Assembly: GCF_020382885.2 (NCBI RefSeq) | Contig: NC_058504.1 | Location: forward strand, 9,166,519-9,230,518 | Direction: 5' to 3' | DNA: 64,000 bases | Origin: Scatophagus argus | Taxonomy: Eukaryota; Chordata; Actinopteri; Scatophagidae | Part shown: one piece after another, positions 22,620 through 34,449 of the stretch | How the letters are laid out: every line of letters begins with the position of its first letter | Position numbering within the stretch: position 1 is the first letter of the stretch | Notes under the pieces: model-generated | The model's input: only the letters and a program-made list of their open reading frames with translations | What the model was told of the DNA's origin: nothing | Databases searched by the model: none | Made by a program: the position numbers and the translations under genes

Positions 22620-25600
22620 CGCTACAACATCTTAATTCTCACCCGTTTAGCTAGTTTGACTGAAATGCACTCGTTCTTTTCATCCCTTCATCTCGGATAA
22701 AGTATAATCTGCTGAGAGATAGAACACCTTAATTTTTTTCTGCCTCTTAGCGGGCCAAGGAGTCTCTCTCTTCCTGCGTAAGGAAGGGCTAGACTGGTGT
22801 TGTATTTGTCTGCAGTAGTAAAGAGGAGAGATTTTATTGATGGCTGATTGGGTAGACATGGGGATGGGGGTTTAGATTTTCTGCATCAATGGCTTTAACC
22901 ACATCACTCTATCAAGGCCCAATGGACACTTTCATAGACGATTAGTATGAGTAGTATTCCTGTCTTTCTTTAAATGATCATCCTTTGCTGTACTTGTTCT
23001 CTAAACCAGTGGTGGCAGAAGTTTGGTCAAAAGTTGGAAACGTAAAGGAAGATCACTCTCTCGACTCTCGTCAATGTTTTATTGTGGCTCTGCTTGAGTA
23101 AACCCAAGGTGATAGAGTATTTGAAATTTAAGTGAATGTGTATATGAACCCAAGCTAACAGGGCCATATGGGTTATGAGTAATTATCTCTCATGGGATGA
23201 AACCCTGTGTAGCCAGTATTTGAATTCAGCAAGAATGTGCGAAAAGTCTTTGTGAAACATGGAGAAAATGAAATCTGCCCCCTCTATGTGTTTCTGCCCC
23301 CTCAGCATCATTACTGCCTCCCCCCTACCGGGACTTAGGCTGGTTTTGGACAGACCGAATCTGTGCATGTCATACCGGGGGGCTCCAGGTGATGCACTCA
23401 GGTTCCCCCTTTGCCCACCAGAGAGGAGTGTGGAGTAGTGCGTACGTGCATGGGGCCATTGGGGGCACTCATTGATGAGGACCTGGGCTGCAGGAGGGCT
23501 TTGAAAAATGTTAGAGGTTTTAGGATGAGACTCTAGGTACCCTTGGGATACCGTGACCCCTGACACCTGCTCGCTGGCCCTTGTGCTTTGTTCTGTGACC
23601 TGAGAACGGTGCGTGCATGTGGTGAGATACAGGACAGCTTACAGCTAATTCAAAAGTTTCATCTGAACACAAGTTGCAGTAGTGAGTCACCAAATGATTG
23701 CTGCACCCTTAAGTACTATTGCGTGTCCACTCTATAATGGCATTATCACTGTATCTGTTGCACATGTTCTTACATTTTTTTTTCTCTGTACTTGACTGTA
23801 ATGCCTGCCTCCACTGCCATCGTCAGTAATGGCAGTCATTATAAAACACGGAGCGGCAACATGTTTAAATGCTATCTTTGTAATTCATTTTCTTTAGTGA
23901 TGATAACATCATACAGTATATTTGACCTGTGCTGGCTTTGCATGCAAGTTGTAGCTCCTACATCAAAAACCATTCTTGCAGTCCAATACATGCACGGTTG
24001 AATAATTCCATTTCACCAGAGCGCCAACTTATTGAAATGCAAGGGAGTACAGGGTGAGGCTTTAGCGCCCCTGCTCCGCCATGTGCCATTTAAAATCAGT
24101 TGGATATACTACACAAGATCCTTCATTTCCACTCTAATCACGGGCGAGATTTCATTCTGCCTAGAACCGCCACTGTAATTCTGCTAATACAGAACAAACA
24201 TAGCCCCTTTCATGATAGCAAAAATAAAAAGTAAACTTAAGTTATGATCCATAGTGATGAGAAAGACGTCTGTAAAACAAGCACTGGTCCTTGAGTAAAC
24301 CCATCATCCAAAGATGAGAGCCACTGAGGTGCATTTATATGCTATTATTGTGCTCCCACTATGTCACCTTGATGAAACTCTACATGATTAAATTTTCTCT
24401 GTTACGTTTAAAATGGAGCCTACTAAAGAAAATCTTTGTGCAAGACATCTAAGCCTTGACCTTGCGGATACAGACGCTGCAGTTTCCACAGTCCTAGCAG
24501 GAGGCCTTTGGACAAGATACATGAAGAGACAACAAGAACCTACTGTTCTCTGACTATAGAAGTATCTGCTGAACCTTTAAGATGCAAAGATGGATCTGCA
24601 GCCATGTTTGCCTCTGTCTCAGTCTCGAAAAACACCGGGGCGTGTCCCTCCTCTGGGAACCCCATCTGCAGGCCTAAAGTGATGGAACCACCCTTTCCTC
24701 CACACCCATCACCATTCCCTGTCAGTAAGACAAACACAAACATGCACGTACGGACCTGCACGCGTGTACGCACACACTGAACAGGGAGCAGACTGTGCAG
24801 TGTTTGTGCCCTGGAACATATTTAACAATGCACACTTGACACTCATACCATCTCGGCAGGAGGCCACAGGAAACAGATGAAGACTAGTCAGGCTGATCGG
24901 AAAAACCACAGCCTACCTGCACTTGCCACGCACCGTGTTCACACTGCCAACCTCTGGGCTTATTAACAATAAATCAGCATAATTTTCTGTAGAAAGCAGT
25001 GTTCATACTTGAAAGAGCCTATACCATGAAGCTGAAAATGGGGTGGGAAATCAACCTGTCGCTTGGTTCGGGTTCCGCCCTTCCTGATTTCTAATGAGGA
25101 CAGTCAGTCCCCCTGCATTTATCAAGCTCTGCGCATGAAATTACCCGTTCTGAGGCAGCAAGTGGTGGATTTGTACCAGGGCCTTTAAGATAACTTATTT
25201 ACACACTTGTGTATTGTGCATCAAAGTGAGGCAAACTTTTCTGCTCCCCCGTGCAGATGAAGCTTCACAGCCCTTTCATGGTGTCTGGGGCGGGGCTAAG
25301 CTTTGCATGTGATTCTCTATCTCCAGGAACCCCGCAATTACATCTGGCACAACTCTACATGAAGTAACGCTTTATAGGCCTTTGTGCATCGCAGCTTTGA
25401 AGAGCCGTGGTACTCTCTAAGTTTGCTTTTTGTACCCCCCAAACCCTGCTCCCCCAATACCCCCATCCCCCATCTTGGGACACAAGACAGAATGTGATGT
25501 GTCGTCTCCCTCCCCACACAAAGCCCCAGTGCATTGGACACACCTTGGACAGCACAAAGGATGAAAAGCACGACGAGGCTTGGACACGCAGAACCACGCT

Positions 25601-26360
25601 GCCAAGCCCGATAAAGACGCTTCAAAAGTCGAGCAACAAACAGTGGCCTTCCTCTCTTCTGCTCTTTTCTTCCCAGGGCCTTGCAGTGAGAGATGGAGAA
25701 AAAAAAATAGAAAAAAAATATGAGACAGAAAGGCTGACTGAGTAAAAAGATATTTTTGTCTTCTGTGTTTTTACCCGCATGAGACCTATGAATGTGATTT
25801 TGGGTAATGTTGTGTCTACAGCAAAGCTGACAGTGTAAATACGAGTGTAAACATCTAGATTAACATTTCCATGTCTGCTTTTGGTATGAGTACAGGATTA
25901 ACCAAAAACATCCCAGCTTTGAAGCAGTCTGCCCATAAATAAACTCTCCTGCTCAATCTCCAATCCCCTTGTCTCTTGAGCCGTCTGCTCACAGTGGCAG
26001 GCCACAGATAGACCGAAACCTGCCATTTAAACTGGAAATGGACGCCATTTTACCTCATCTAAAACAAGTCACATTTGGCCTATTTGTGTTTACCTGGTTA
26101 CATAGCAATAATTTTCACACCCAGTCATTAATCTGCTTTATGGGCTTTAACATTTTTTGCACTTGAAAGGAATAGCTAAGTTTATTTTGTTATTCTTGTT
26201 GTTTATACTACTGCTACTGTTTGAATTTAAGACAAGTTGCAAATATCGTTGTACGTCACTTTTTCTCCCCTTTTAATTTTTGTGCCGTTGTCATTATACA
26301 AACTGTCCAGACATCATAAAAGCTGACTTTTCACCGGTAGCTCCCTCCTCCTTCCTCTCC
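22620..26360. other. Gene-free stretch
   Basis: Mixed-composition sequence without recognisable gene, RNA or mobile element. The longest minus-strand frame here (23183-23566) begins at GTG and has no family features. Confidence 0.45.
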
Positions 26361-26362
26361 CC

Positions 26363-26392
26363 TGTCTCTCTCTCTCTCTCTCTCTCGCTCTC
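26363..26392. repeat. (TC)n microsatellite
   Basis: About 15 TC units with one CG interruption, ending just before a non-repetitive block that may be conserved. Confidence 0.9.
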
Positions 26393-26399
26393 ATTGAAA

Positions 26400-26780
26400 C
26401 AGATGGCGTTTTATGCTGGGCACAATCAGGACTATTCAGCGTCAGGCAGGGCAGGCCCTCCCCACCTGCGCTCAGCCCAATCACAACCTAATGAACACAT
26501 TGGGAGCAGTCTGTTCCAAATTACTCCCAGTTGGAGCCAGGGCCACAGGTAACCCGCCTCGCACTTTGCCCCTTCCCCTGCACCTCGCCTCCTTCGCAAC
26601 AGTCTCCCTGCCCGAACTGATATTGGCTCCAGCGCTCAGACCCTCAACTCAGACTCTTAATCAAATCAAGATTCATATCTCTGAGCTGTCAGCATTCCAA
26701 CACAGCTCAGAGAGGCTGCCTATGCAGCGAACGGTGTATAAGTTACATGTGGGGAGATATGGATTGACAGCTGAGGTGTT
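26400..26780. promoter_or_regulatory. Candidate conserved non-coding block
   Basis: About 380 bases of high-complexity sequence lie between repeats, rich in short factor-like motifs. These include CCCAATCA, CACCTG E-box, AATCAAATCAAG and CATTCCA. There is no coding frame of meaning. The call rests on texture and position in the gpr101 flanking desert only. Confidence 0.25.
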
Positions 26781-26799
26781 TATGTGTTGGAGCTAAATT

Positions 26800-27370
26800 G
26801 GTTCCGTTTGATGTGTCTCTGAGAGCTGTTTTTCCATATGTGTATTGAGATCTAGGATTTTACAGGTTAATCATCTCTCTCACCAGTGCACACCCGCACA
26901 CACACATGCACTCACGTACACGTATGAAGGAACATCCAAGGTCCCTGTAAATGCTGCGGTGTTAACCACAGGCCTATGTGAGAGTCTTATCAGTGTGTTT
27001 CCACTGCTTCAAAGGACATCATTTATACATTTGTGCTCAGATTGTTTGCTCTGTTAACTTCATGCAATTTGTGTTCACAGCATATAGGTTCTATATATTC
27101 ATGTTTTATTCATGATGTTGAACAAAAAAAGAGAAAATTACCTGGGTTTTTTTTTTTTTTTTCATTTCATTTCAACGGCACAGTCTACGTCACAGCCACT
27201 TGAATACCTTTTTTTTCTTGTTGGTGTATGTGTGGGCAGGCTTGGGGCAGTTGTATATCGTAGGCAGTTGACACCAGAAGTGTGCTGTAGCCAAGACACG
27301 CTGACATTCTGATACACCCTCCAACATCCCCAGGGACAAAAGACTGAAACCAGGGCGCCTGCCTCGTCAT
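26800..27370. other. Gene-free stretch
   Basis: Contains short CA-rich sequence near 26897-26920 and a T-run near 27148-27162. Nothing else is recognised. Confidence 0.4.
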
Positions 27371-27374
27371 GTCT

Positions 27375-27650
27375 CATCAATTGCTATCAGACCTCAGAAA
27401 CCGCAGGCCAACTACCAGCCCCCACGTGGGTGTCCATCACTGGATTTGACAAGAGCATTTGACAGGAGCGCTGCCCTGCTGGCTGCCCTTCTTCACTGTC
27501 CCTCTGGTCAATCTGCACCTCAATTGGCCTTGCACTGGTGGGTGATGCCTGCTCCTTCTGCCGCATGTCAAAAAGAGCCAGGAGCCACAGAGGAAGTGTA
27601 AATATCCTCTAATGGCCTTGATCCAGATGGATGCGCCCATGACAATAGGC
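27375..27650. promoter_or_regulatory. Candidate conserved non-coding block
   Basis: High-complexity sequence with CCCACGTGGG (27420-27429), a perfect 10-base palindrome centred on an E-box (CACGTG) of the USF/MYC-type. CAATTG-type sites lie nearby. No frame here resembles a known protein. Function is inferred from motif density only. Confidence 0.25.
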
Positions 27651-27659
27651 CCCCGTGCC

Positions 27660-30600
27660 TGTGGTTTGGGTTTTTGTCAGTGAGAAACGCAGAGGCCACC
27701 ACAATAACAGAGCAAAATTATGCATGCAGGACAAATACTATTGACATGTTAAAGAGCACTGCCAGTTGCTATGATAATTAAGTTAGCCCATTCCAAGGCA
27801 GAGAGCTCTTTTCTCTGAACATGTCTTTAAAGGCACTCTGGGCACATAAGGCAGGCTTTAAGACAATGGATGCAGGAGGAGAAATAATGGATTCAGTGGG
27901 TCACCATTTCTCTGTCCATTTGCTTAACACAGGGCTATACATCTCTTAGTGAATGTGCTTGATAGGATTGCTTTTGGGGGGGCTGTTTTGTGGGTTTTTC
28001 AATCTATCACTCAAAAGATTGACACATTGTATGAAGTCCATATGGCTGTCTTAAGGATAAGGTAGATTAAAGAACAGAGTATGAAATATTCAGATGACTG
28101 CTCTACTTCATGACAGTGGCAAACTTTGAATTCTCCTTGTTGAGACCTCTGGGCCTGAACCATCACTCACAAGTATGACATTACGTTCTGTAATATCACA
28201 CTTGCCAAGAGTGAACACTGACCTGTTTAAGCAAGCAACAACATCAACGGCATCCCCTCTGTTCACTTTGCTTTTAACTGGGATGTTTGGCTATGTCATG
28301 GGGTGTCTGATCTCCCTCTGCCCTCCATAGGGTTTCATTGAGAGAGGCCACTTTGTGTACAGCTGTGGTGTGTTTGGTCAGTAACGTAAAACCAGGAAGC
28401 CTTTGAAACTTAACCAAAGCCTCTACAGGAAGAGGTTGGAAGTTCACTTTTATTTGGAGACTCCAAAGCTTTCTACTTGGACACACTGGGCTAGGTCAGG
28501 GACACCAGAAGCCACCTTTCTTCCTGCGTTCTTCCTTTCCTCCACGCAGCTGTAGGATGAACTCAAAGTCAGTGAAAGTATCTGTGTCCTAGTTATTTTT
28601 CTCCTTGGATATGTCAGAGTCTTGATGGTATTCGACCTACTTGTATTTCTTTCATCAAGTTTCCAACCCTATATGAAGAGGTCATCAGAGTTACCTTCAG
28701 TGATCACTATCTTATTCATTCAAACCAGATACCCATGCATGGCGCGCATATGTGCACTGCCATGTTCTTTTCATATTTAGTTCATTTTTATATTTAAATA
28801 TATATTTTAAGTCTAAATGGTGCCAATCTGCCACAACAGACAGGCGCTGAGTGAAAAGATTTTAAAATGCGACTCTAGCACTTTCAAGGCAGGTCCTCTG
28901 TGTTAACAAGATGGTAGTTAATGGTTCTGCTTTTATGGCAGTGGTCGCATGTATAATTAAGCTGCTGTTGTATTTGTCATAAAAATCAGCGGGGGTGCAG
29001 GAAATGTTGCTGGAGCCATTTTTACCTCGAGCAGTGGAAAATTAAAACCGTCAAACCTCACAATGTTGTTTTGACATCATTCCAGTGTTTATGGATTTTC
29101 CTGTGTGTGGTTGAGGTTTTGGTATTAAAAAAAAAAACACTTAAGTGCCTCACCTTGTGTTTGTTGGGGGAACAAAGGTTGCAATGTTTGAACAATGCAG
29201 ATTGTCACTTCTGGGAGGTCTTGCCTGTGGTGCTACTTGTTGAGAAAAGTTGTTGCATGTCTGTCATTAATGGATGTCTGCCGTTGCATTGTTCCTGAAT
29301 CATGCAGTTCATGTAACAATATCGGATCCGTTTATGGTACAACCAGTCATAACTCTCGTATACTTGGGGATTTGCTTCACCAGCATTTCATGGGTATACC
29401 GTATAGTGCCAGACCAACACTTTGAAATGAGAGACCAATCCTATTGAAACAGCCAGGATTTCTAAAGCCACACTGATAACCTCTTACCCCAGATATGACC
29501 ACATCTAAAGCAGATATGTATTCTTGCACGCAAGAAGCAATAACATAAACAATGAAGTGGCCTCTCTGGGATTATTTATAAGTCATGCAGTTTGTGAAAA
29601 GCCACCATCATGCAGACTGTACAACCACTCTCACAATCACTCTGACAGCACAGAATTTTTAAGTAGTGTTTCATTTCTGTGTTTTGGGGACAACCAAAGC
29701 AGTATGAGGAATGAATCGCTTACAAGGATTACTGAAACTTAAGGTGTCAGCTTGTTGGCAGAATGTCATGCACCACAGACTTATCTTAGATAAGCCTGAT
29801 GTATGATTTAGCTACATGGCCCCAGTGATATCTATGGAGATGAGTTGGGGTGTCGTGGCCCTGCTGTCACCTCCATAACACTGGTTCCCTGCCATGCTGA
29901 TGACAGTATCTATGCTAATATGGGGATCAGTAGAGTAGAAAGCTCATCTGGCTCTTCGTGCTTTCGTTTTATCTTATCACCTTACTCGGCCTGCTTCTTT
30001 CTTCACTGCTTCACCACATACCTGGCATGCTGCGCACATGAAAAGAGTACAGCCTCCTTTCACTGTCCCTATGTCTCTCTCACCCTCACATTTTTCCTCT
30101 ATTTCACATTTCTACATTTGAACTTTTGATTACAATGCATGAGCCTCTTTAAATCATCACCCACACCTAGCTGTTATAATGTGCCAGACCTGCCATTAAA
30201 ATGACAAGAAAAGCTCAATCAGACTTCTCCAGTTTATTTCAGTTCCTGACATCCTGGTACAGTAGAAATGCTTTGGTTAGTCTACACGAGAGTATCATTT
30301 GTACAAAACTAAGAAACCAAACAGTCACATCAAAAGTACATCCAATAAAAGTTTCATGTCTTCCTTCCGTCAAGAATCGGTTCATCCAGACAGTAAATCC
30401 TATCTGACTTAACTAACCTCCCCGTCTTGTCCCTCTTAGCCTCTTTGTCTCCCTCACACCCTCCCTCCCTGGCATGATTATTTCTTATCATGTATTTATT
30501 TGTTTAATCCACCCCTCCCCCCACAACACTTGGCGGCCCTCTCTCTATGCACGAGCAGCCTGTCTGGCAGTGAGGCACCCTTATCCCCCACCTCCTCCTA

Positions 30601-30770
30601 CTTGTCCATATCCAGTCCCAGTCCCATCCCCACCCAGCTCCAGCCCAGCCACAATAGGCGGATGTTGCTTCCAGGGCCTCGAAGCTTCATTCGGGGGGAA
30701 GAGACACCCACCTCCTCACTTCATCTGTACATCCCTCCCACTTGCATGTGGCCACCACTAGCCAGCCTCT
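27660..30770. other. Gene-free stretch
   Basis: No gene, RNA or mobile element recognised. The short open frames are unsupported. Confidence 0.4.
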
Positions 30771-30775
30771 ATGCA

Positions 30776-30868
30776 CTCTATAAATAATGGATGCATTAGC
30801 ATGCATGAATATCTTTTTAGAAGGGGGGTGGTAGTGCCTTAATTCATTATTAATCCCCTTCAAGGAAA
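30776..30868. promoter_or_regulatory. Octamer/homeodomain-motif block, candidate enhancer
   Basis: GGATGCATTAGCATGCATG (30789-30807) carries overlapping octamer-like ATGCAT elements. It is followed by GGGGGGTGG (about 30823-30831, a ZIC/GLI-like GC box) and AATTCATTATTAATCC (about 30841-30856, homeodomain type). The mix fits a developmental enhancer, but no conservation data are available. Confidence 0.28.
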
Positions 30869-30869
30869 A

Positions 30870-33285
30870 AATGGGCCGTGGCTCTGGTGGAGCTGGGCCC
30901 CTACTAAACCCTGCTTTTGGGACTTCTCTTGTCTATGCTGTATTCCCTTTTTCCCCAAAATCGGTGACCAGCTCCACCCACCCAACTAAACCCAACCTCC
31001 CTCTTAATCAAAGATCCTCCTGCTGTCCCCTCAATCTCCGCAAAAACACATCTGGAAGGGTGGCGTAATCTGTAATTTTTTTAGGGTGGTTGGGAGGGGA
31101 CACATCTCCAAAAGCAGCCTGACTAAGTCTCTGTCTGGTGATTTGAAAAAGGTGGACACCACTGTTCAGTCAGCTGGTCTGGTTGTACATCCCTAATTTG
31201 CCATAGCAGAAGCAAAGGGATGTTCCTTTTTGAAGGTTGGGTAGTCACAGAGCTCCTGACTTTGAAGTTTCTATCAGTGCCATTTGGTAGAAGAGGATGA
31301 TTTGGCTTGTGGGAGGACCGAAGTAGGAACGGGGGCGTGTAAGGCGGAGGGGCTGACATAACAAATGTGTACAAACCTGTTTAGAGAGCGTTAAGTCATG
31401 TATGTGGGCGGGCTGTAGGGAATTATCTATTATTTTTAAACCTGGAACACTATATCTGGTATTGAAGACATTAGATCAAATAGACGGGTTAGAGGTTAAT
31501 AACATCTGTTTCAAGGAGATAAATCACTAAATAGAGAATTAACAAAGCGTGTGGGTCTGCGTGTCTATCATCAAGATGGAAAGCGTGTATTTGTGAGAGG
31601 ATCTATGATCCGTAGTGCACTCCCCTCTGCACCACACACCCCTCTTCCACCACTAGGTCGCACTGCCTGCCTCGCGGCCTCTGCTCCTGCTTGCCACGGC
31701 TCCCTGACTAATCCAGCCAATCACAGACCCTTACAACAGAGGCACATGAGAGCATCTTCCTATCAAAAAATACTACACTACACACATGCATGTATACTTG
31801 TGCACAGGCTCCTCCACACACTGGCTGACTGCCTGCCTCACTCACGATGATACAATGTACCTAATCCTGTTTGTCTGAATCGCTGTGACATATAAATATA
31901 ACTAATCCACATCACAAAGTCAAACACAGCTTCATTATCTTTGTGTTTGTAATACAGTGTGAGCATATTTTTCAGAATATTGTTACAGTAAATGAAAAGA
32001 AGATGAATATAAAAAAAAGTGTATGATACACATGTCCTATAGGCTTTTTAAGGATTTTGTAACTGGTGTTTGTCCAGATTTGTCAAGTGAAAAAATGCGA
32101 TGACGTGGTCGACAGCCTGCCAAAAGTTATTTAGACGAGGCTTTTTTATTTAGGCTTATTTATTGATCTAGAATCAATTTTAATGCTCAGCAATTTCGAG
32201 TTATCGTCTGGTGTTTCAATAATTCTAAAGTCAAAATAATTTCAATTTTTGAGGCCCAAACAAAAGTTTTTATGACTGAAGTATGTGAAAACCAAAGTAT
32301 TTTGAATATTTAAAAAAATGTTTGCTTGAATATCCAATTATATATAGATATTTTTCATTCAAAATTTTATTGGAATCAAGAAACTTTTAAAGAGTCCCAC
32401 AACAGGCCAATACCAGTCAAACACCAGCTTAATCCTGCAGACAGACTCTTCACTGTTCTGTAAAACAACCTCTTATCTTCGTAACGTTGCACTCACAGAA
32501 GCAGTTTGCTCTCATGTCAGTGTCCTCTTTGCTGCTGTCTGTCAGGCAGGGCGACGGCGGTAGGGGTTGTTTTGTTGACACAGAGAGGACCTTGTTTCTG
32601 GAATGTTCCAAGCTGAATGTTTGGATCTCAGGTCTTTCGGCATGAGGCTGGGGCCTGGTTGTGAGCTGGAGGCACCACACTGTGCCTCTGAACTTCACTC
32701 AACCCCTTAAATTCCTCTTCCTGGGCAGGAAATTGAAATATTGTGCAGTATTGGCACACTGATGGTCATCTATCAGAGGGGCCTACAAGGGGATGAGAGT
32801 AAGAGGACACCATCTGTAGATCAGAGATGGGCTGCTGGGCCTGGGTTCAAAGGTAAAGAGGAGTCAGTTCTCAGACCGGTCCATCACCAGTCTTGCAGAT
32901 CACTTCAGTGTGTCTGCCACTCATCAGTGAGGAGCAATCAGTCTATCCCAGGGAGCTCGAATAGAAATAGCTTATGTGTGTCCTCGTTACGATGCTTTAA
33001 AGTTATCTTGAATGCCTGTCAAAGGACATGCATATTTCTTAAAGCAACCAGTGGCTCGAAGCTTAAACACAGCAGTGAGCAGTCAAATAAAGTCCCAAAA
33101 GGCATGGACTCGTTTAAAACTGAATAAGGGAATATAGGAAATTTAGCTCCATGAGTTTTTTTTTAATTGTTATTTTAATTTGGCATCAACAGGTGTCCCA
33201 GGACTTTGAGATAAACTGTAGCTTTTACAGTGCCTTACATGCTTTAGAGTGCCAAAGTGATGATGCCGCCTCATATTGCATAATC
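30870..33285. other. Gene-free stretch with one CTCF-like site
   Basis: CCACTAGGTCGCAC (31650-31663, plus orientation) matches 13 of 14 CTCF core positions, but the mismatch falls on a usually strict G. Otherwise no gene, RNA or mobile element is seen. Confidence 0.4.
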
Positions 33286-33289
33286 GTGA

Positions 33290-34330
33290 CCGTAAATGCG
33301 CACAGTGTAGCAGGAAATGAAATTCGCCGGCGCATCACATGATGTGGATGTGACTGGTTATATAAAAGTATAGGGCACAGTTGGAGTGAACCAGATAGGA
33401 TGATGCCTGTCATTTTAAAGACTAACGCTCTTCTCGTCTGTGTCTGGAAATTTCGCCTCTGCGTGACCTTGTGAACTTGTCTGCCGCGTGACCTCCAAAA
33501 ATCCCTCTAACGGCTCCCCGACCACCCCTCTACATCTTTGCGCTCATTTGTACAGGCTATTATCCAGGCAGGAAGTGACATCAACGGGTCCAAACTAAAA
33601 ATATGTCGCAGGACGTGCAGTCTAGGATGTCCAGGACCGGTGTTTGTACAGGAGGATGCCTTGCACCGGCTCTACAAAGTGATGCTCACTGAAGGATGCA
33701 GGAGAGCGCCACACAGGCGAGACACACAGACGTACTGGAGGCTGAGTGAGTCGCCTGCTGACTGAGTGCTTTAATTCCGTCACTTTCATTCATGCAAGTT
33801 CAGATATGGTGCCATACTTTGCCCCTGTCTGAAGCCGGCGACGCAGCGCATAGCAGAGGCGATAAGACTTATGGTGTGAACTAACGAATTGTGTCGGTGT
33901 CGGTCTTGCGAGACGGAGCTGAGGTGTGTGTGGTGCGGTGGAACCGAAAACATCACTGTTCTGACTTGAATGGCAAGTGTAAGAGGGAGGAGTGAAATCC
34001 GTGCGGGGTTGGCAGTGCGCTCTTGCGCATTTTGACATAATAAACTGACAGATTGTTTAAAGAGTGATCTGTAATTCTTCCTCTAATAAAAACACGCTGT
34101 TGTTAAGAAGTTCACCAAGTTGGATGTGTATTATGTAGCCTCCTAAGCGCCCTCTCCACACAGGAATGGCGTCTATTTTTATCCATCCAGGGCGTGTGTG
34201 CGTCGCCCTCACGAGGGAAGCTCTGACAGACCCTGCCGTGTGTCCAGACGGAAAGTGCTGCAGTCACGTGACGTCTGCTATCATCCACCCTCACGTCAGG
34301 TAGCCTACAGCCTGCTGCTGAGCAGAGGCA
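33290..34330. promoter_or_regulatory. Orphan CpG-rich, promoter-like patch
   Basis: CpG is unusually dense here (I count roughly 50 in the 900 bases from 33400) compared with the AT-rich flanks. A TATA box (TATATAAAAG, 33360-33369) lies at the left end. At the right end GTCACGTGAC (34263-34272), a palindromic USF/CLEAR E-box, overlaps TGACGTC (34269-34275), a CRE-like site. No protein-coding exon can be assigned. It may be the promoter of an unannotated non-coding transcript or a CpG-rich enhancer. Confidence 0.4.
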
Positions 34331-34390
34331 GTTTGGCAAAAGATTGTTCATAAAGATAAGAAAGATGTTTAGAAAAGTGCTTACAGCTAT

Positions 34391-34446
<56 letters not shown>
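34391..34446. repeat. (GATA)14 microsatellite
   Basis: Fourteen perfect tandem GATA units. A chance minus-strand frame reads it as Ser-Ile-Tyr-Leu repeats, which should not be taken as a protein. Confidence 0.97.
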
Positions 34447-34448
<2 letters not shown>

Positions 34449-34449
34449 G

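Noticed and set aside
23183..23566. 127-residue minus-strand frame
   Set aside because: Starts at GTG, with no family features and no splice partners.
32741..33127. 128-residue plus-strand frame
   Set aside because: Starts at TTG and has no motif or codon signal of a real protein.
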